Part shown: positions 6,803 through 7,322 of the stretch, piece by piece | Position numbering within the stretch: the first letter of the stretch is position 1 | How the letters are laid out: each line of letters opens with the position of its first letter | Assembly: GCA_021775275.1 (NCBI GenBank) | Contig: JAJFIE010000208.1 | Coordinates: forward strand, 1-7,322 | Direction of reading: 5' to 3' | DNA from: Rhodospirillales bacterium | GTDB taxonomy: Bacteria; Pseudomonadota; Alphaproteobacteria; Rhodospirillales; Casp-alpha2 | Length of the DNA stretch: 7,322 nt | Program-made: the position numbers and the translations under genes | The notes under the pieces: model-generated | Told to the model about the DNA's origin: nothing | Databases searched by the model: none | The model's input: only the letters and a program-made list of their open reading frames with translations

Positions 6803-7111
6803 TTAATAGATTGCCACCGCCAGCAACAAATCGGCAATGGCGTCGACTTCCTGTTCAAACTTCACGCCCACGATGTAACGATTTGTCCATGCGACATGGC
6901 CGGCGGCATCCCCCAGATCACCAATGGTCAGGACGATCGCCTGTCCGGGATCAACCGGAACCCGTGTGTTGATCCGCGCGCCGCCCGGCGAGATGTTTTC
7001 AATTGTCGCGCGCCCCTTGCGCTCGCCGGTATCAATGGCCCCTTCAAGATCAACGCCGACTTCGGTCCGCACGTGGCGGCGCGATACTGCTTGTCCTGAT
7101 TGCATTGCCAT
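6803..7111 (-). CDS. PilZ domain protein (first PilZ of the operon)
   Basis: A 102-residue single-domain PilZ protein, a probable cyclic di-GMP receptor in the cytoplasm. RRHVR gives the RxxxR motif (R11, R15) and NISPGG gives NxSxxG (N39, S41, G43). These are exactly the residue positions found in the other PilZ protein of this window. Between them lies a short strand region (EVGVDLEGAID), and afterwards PGQAIVLTIGDLG and the closing strand YIVGVKFEQ complete the barrel. A short C-terminal helix ends the protein. No membrane segment or fused domain is present. ATG 7111 has only a poor ribosome site; ATG 7105 (residue 3) is an alternative, and neither changes the domain. It is the first gene of the probable minus-strand unit, 47 bases before the aminotransferase with no hairpin evident between them, and it is divergent from ilvD across 148 bases. 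The PilZ call is firm; the cellular target is unknown. Confidence 0.93.
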   Translation of the reverse strand: MAMQSGQAVSRRHVRTEVGVDLEGAIDTGERKGRATIENISPGGARINTRVPVDPGQAIVLTIGDLGDAAGHVAWTNRYIVGVKFEQEVDAIADLLLAVAIY

Positions 7112-7259
7112 TTTTCGCCAAGTCCCATCCAGAGCGCCCGAACCTTCAGGATACTACCCTACATAACCCACACGCAAAAGTCTGGGAATCGAGCCTCGTT
7201 CGCATTATGTTCCGAATAGCGGATTTAATCCAAGACCACGACAACCAGAGAGTAGACAC
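7112..7259. promoter_or_regulatory. Divergent intergenic region between the PilZ operon and ilvD
   Basis: This 148-base gap must hold, or sit next to, the start signals for ilvD to the right and may hold the promoter of the PilZ operon to the left. No convincing -35/-10 pair is visible. One GANTC site (GAATC, 7186-7190), the sequence methylated by CcrM in many alphaproteobacteria, lies in it, but a single site is expected by chance often enough. GAGAG at 7248-7252, seven bases before the ilvD ATG, is a likely ribosome site. Confidence 0.45.
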
Positions 7260-7322
7260 ATGCCCGAACTTCGATCCAAAACATCCACCCATGGCCGCAA
7301 CATGGCCGGCGCACGCGGTCTG
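7260..7322 (+). CDS. ilvD: Dihydroxy-acid dehydratase, first 21 codons (3'-truncated by the window edge)
   Basis: IlvD is a cytoplasmic iron-sulfur dehydratase that makes the 2-keto acid precursors of valine and isoleucine from dihydroxy acids. Only the N terminus is inside the window. It reads [21 protein letters not shown], which lines up residue for residue with the conserved IlvD start (E. coli begins [21 protein letters not shown]). The [10 protein letters not shown] block is strongly diagnostic despite the short length. The ATG at 7260 coincides with the family start and has GAGAG seven bases upstream. The frame is open to the last base. It reads away from the PilZ operon, so the two probably share only an intergenic region. 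The iron-sulfur ligands and active site lie beyond the edge and cannot be checked. Confidence 0.93.
   Translation, partial: [21 protein letters not shown]

Noticed and set aside
5784..6806. Two long plus-strand open frames (152 and 184 codons) opposite the aminotransferase
   Set aside because: Both are in the same complementary register to a well-conserved PLP enzyme and have no ribosome site or recognisable motif.
7186..7200. Small CGAG/CTCG dyad and GAATC site upstream of ilvD as an operator
   Set aside because: The arms are four bases with a one-base centre and a further offset, well within chance; no second copy in the gap.
7207..7322. ATG at 7207 opening a frame with TTC CGA ATA GCG, considered as an attenuation leader for ilvD
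   Set aside because: It is not short, does not stop before ilvD but runs out of frame through it to the window edge, and is not enriched in branched-chain codons.

Overview
The window looks like ordinary chromosome from a Gram-negative bacterium, most likely an alphaproteobacterium. The moderately high GC (roughly 55-60% by eye), the short zinc-free type of valyl-tRNA synthetase, the two single-domain PilZ proteins and the dense gene packing all fit. The order or genus cannot be fixed from the sequence alone. No tRNA, rRNA, insertion sequence, CRISPR array, integrase or attachment site was seen, and no stretch over 300 bases lacks a gene.

Left part, + strand: the 3' portion of valS (valyl-tRNA synthetase) enters the window at its HIGH motif, runs to 2508, and is followed 30 bases later by an mscS-type mechanosensitive channel gene with a strong ribosome binding site. 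The two are probably co-transcribed. Middle part: two small genes of unknown function are divergently transcribed from a 166-base gap. One (minus strand, 3406-3837) encodes a soluble, acidic, glutamine-rich coiled-coil protein. The other (plus strand, 4004-4576) encodes a protein with two membrane segments and a charged C-terminal coiled coil. Both converge on their outer neighbours (mscS on the left, a secreted-protein gene on the right) with only 18 and 5 bases between stop codons. An imperfect dyad spans each convergent junction.

Right part, minus strand: four genes read leftward as one probable transcription unit: a PilZ protein (6803-7111), a class V aminotransferase of the cysteine-desulfurase-like type (5517-6755), a second PilZ protein (5148-5510) and a small exported protein (4582-5142). 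The last three are separated by 5-6 bases. The two PilZ proteins place their c-di-GMP-binding residues at identical positions, suggesting paralogy. This would join a c-di-GMP effector pair to a PLP enzyme and an exported protein; that functional link is inference. At the right edge, divergent from the PilZ operon, the first 21 codons of ilvD (dihydroxy-acid dehydratase) are present.

The most notable points are the PilZ / PLP enzyme / PilZ / exported-protein cluster, the absence of a cysteine-desulfurase nucleophile in the PLP enzyme, an in-frame 27-base-period duplication in the signal peptide of the exported protein, and the unrecognised divergent coiled-coil pair. Nothing here clearly demonstrates a new defence or mobile system.
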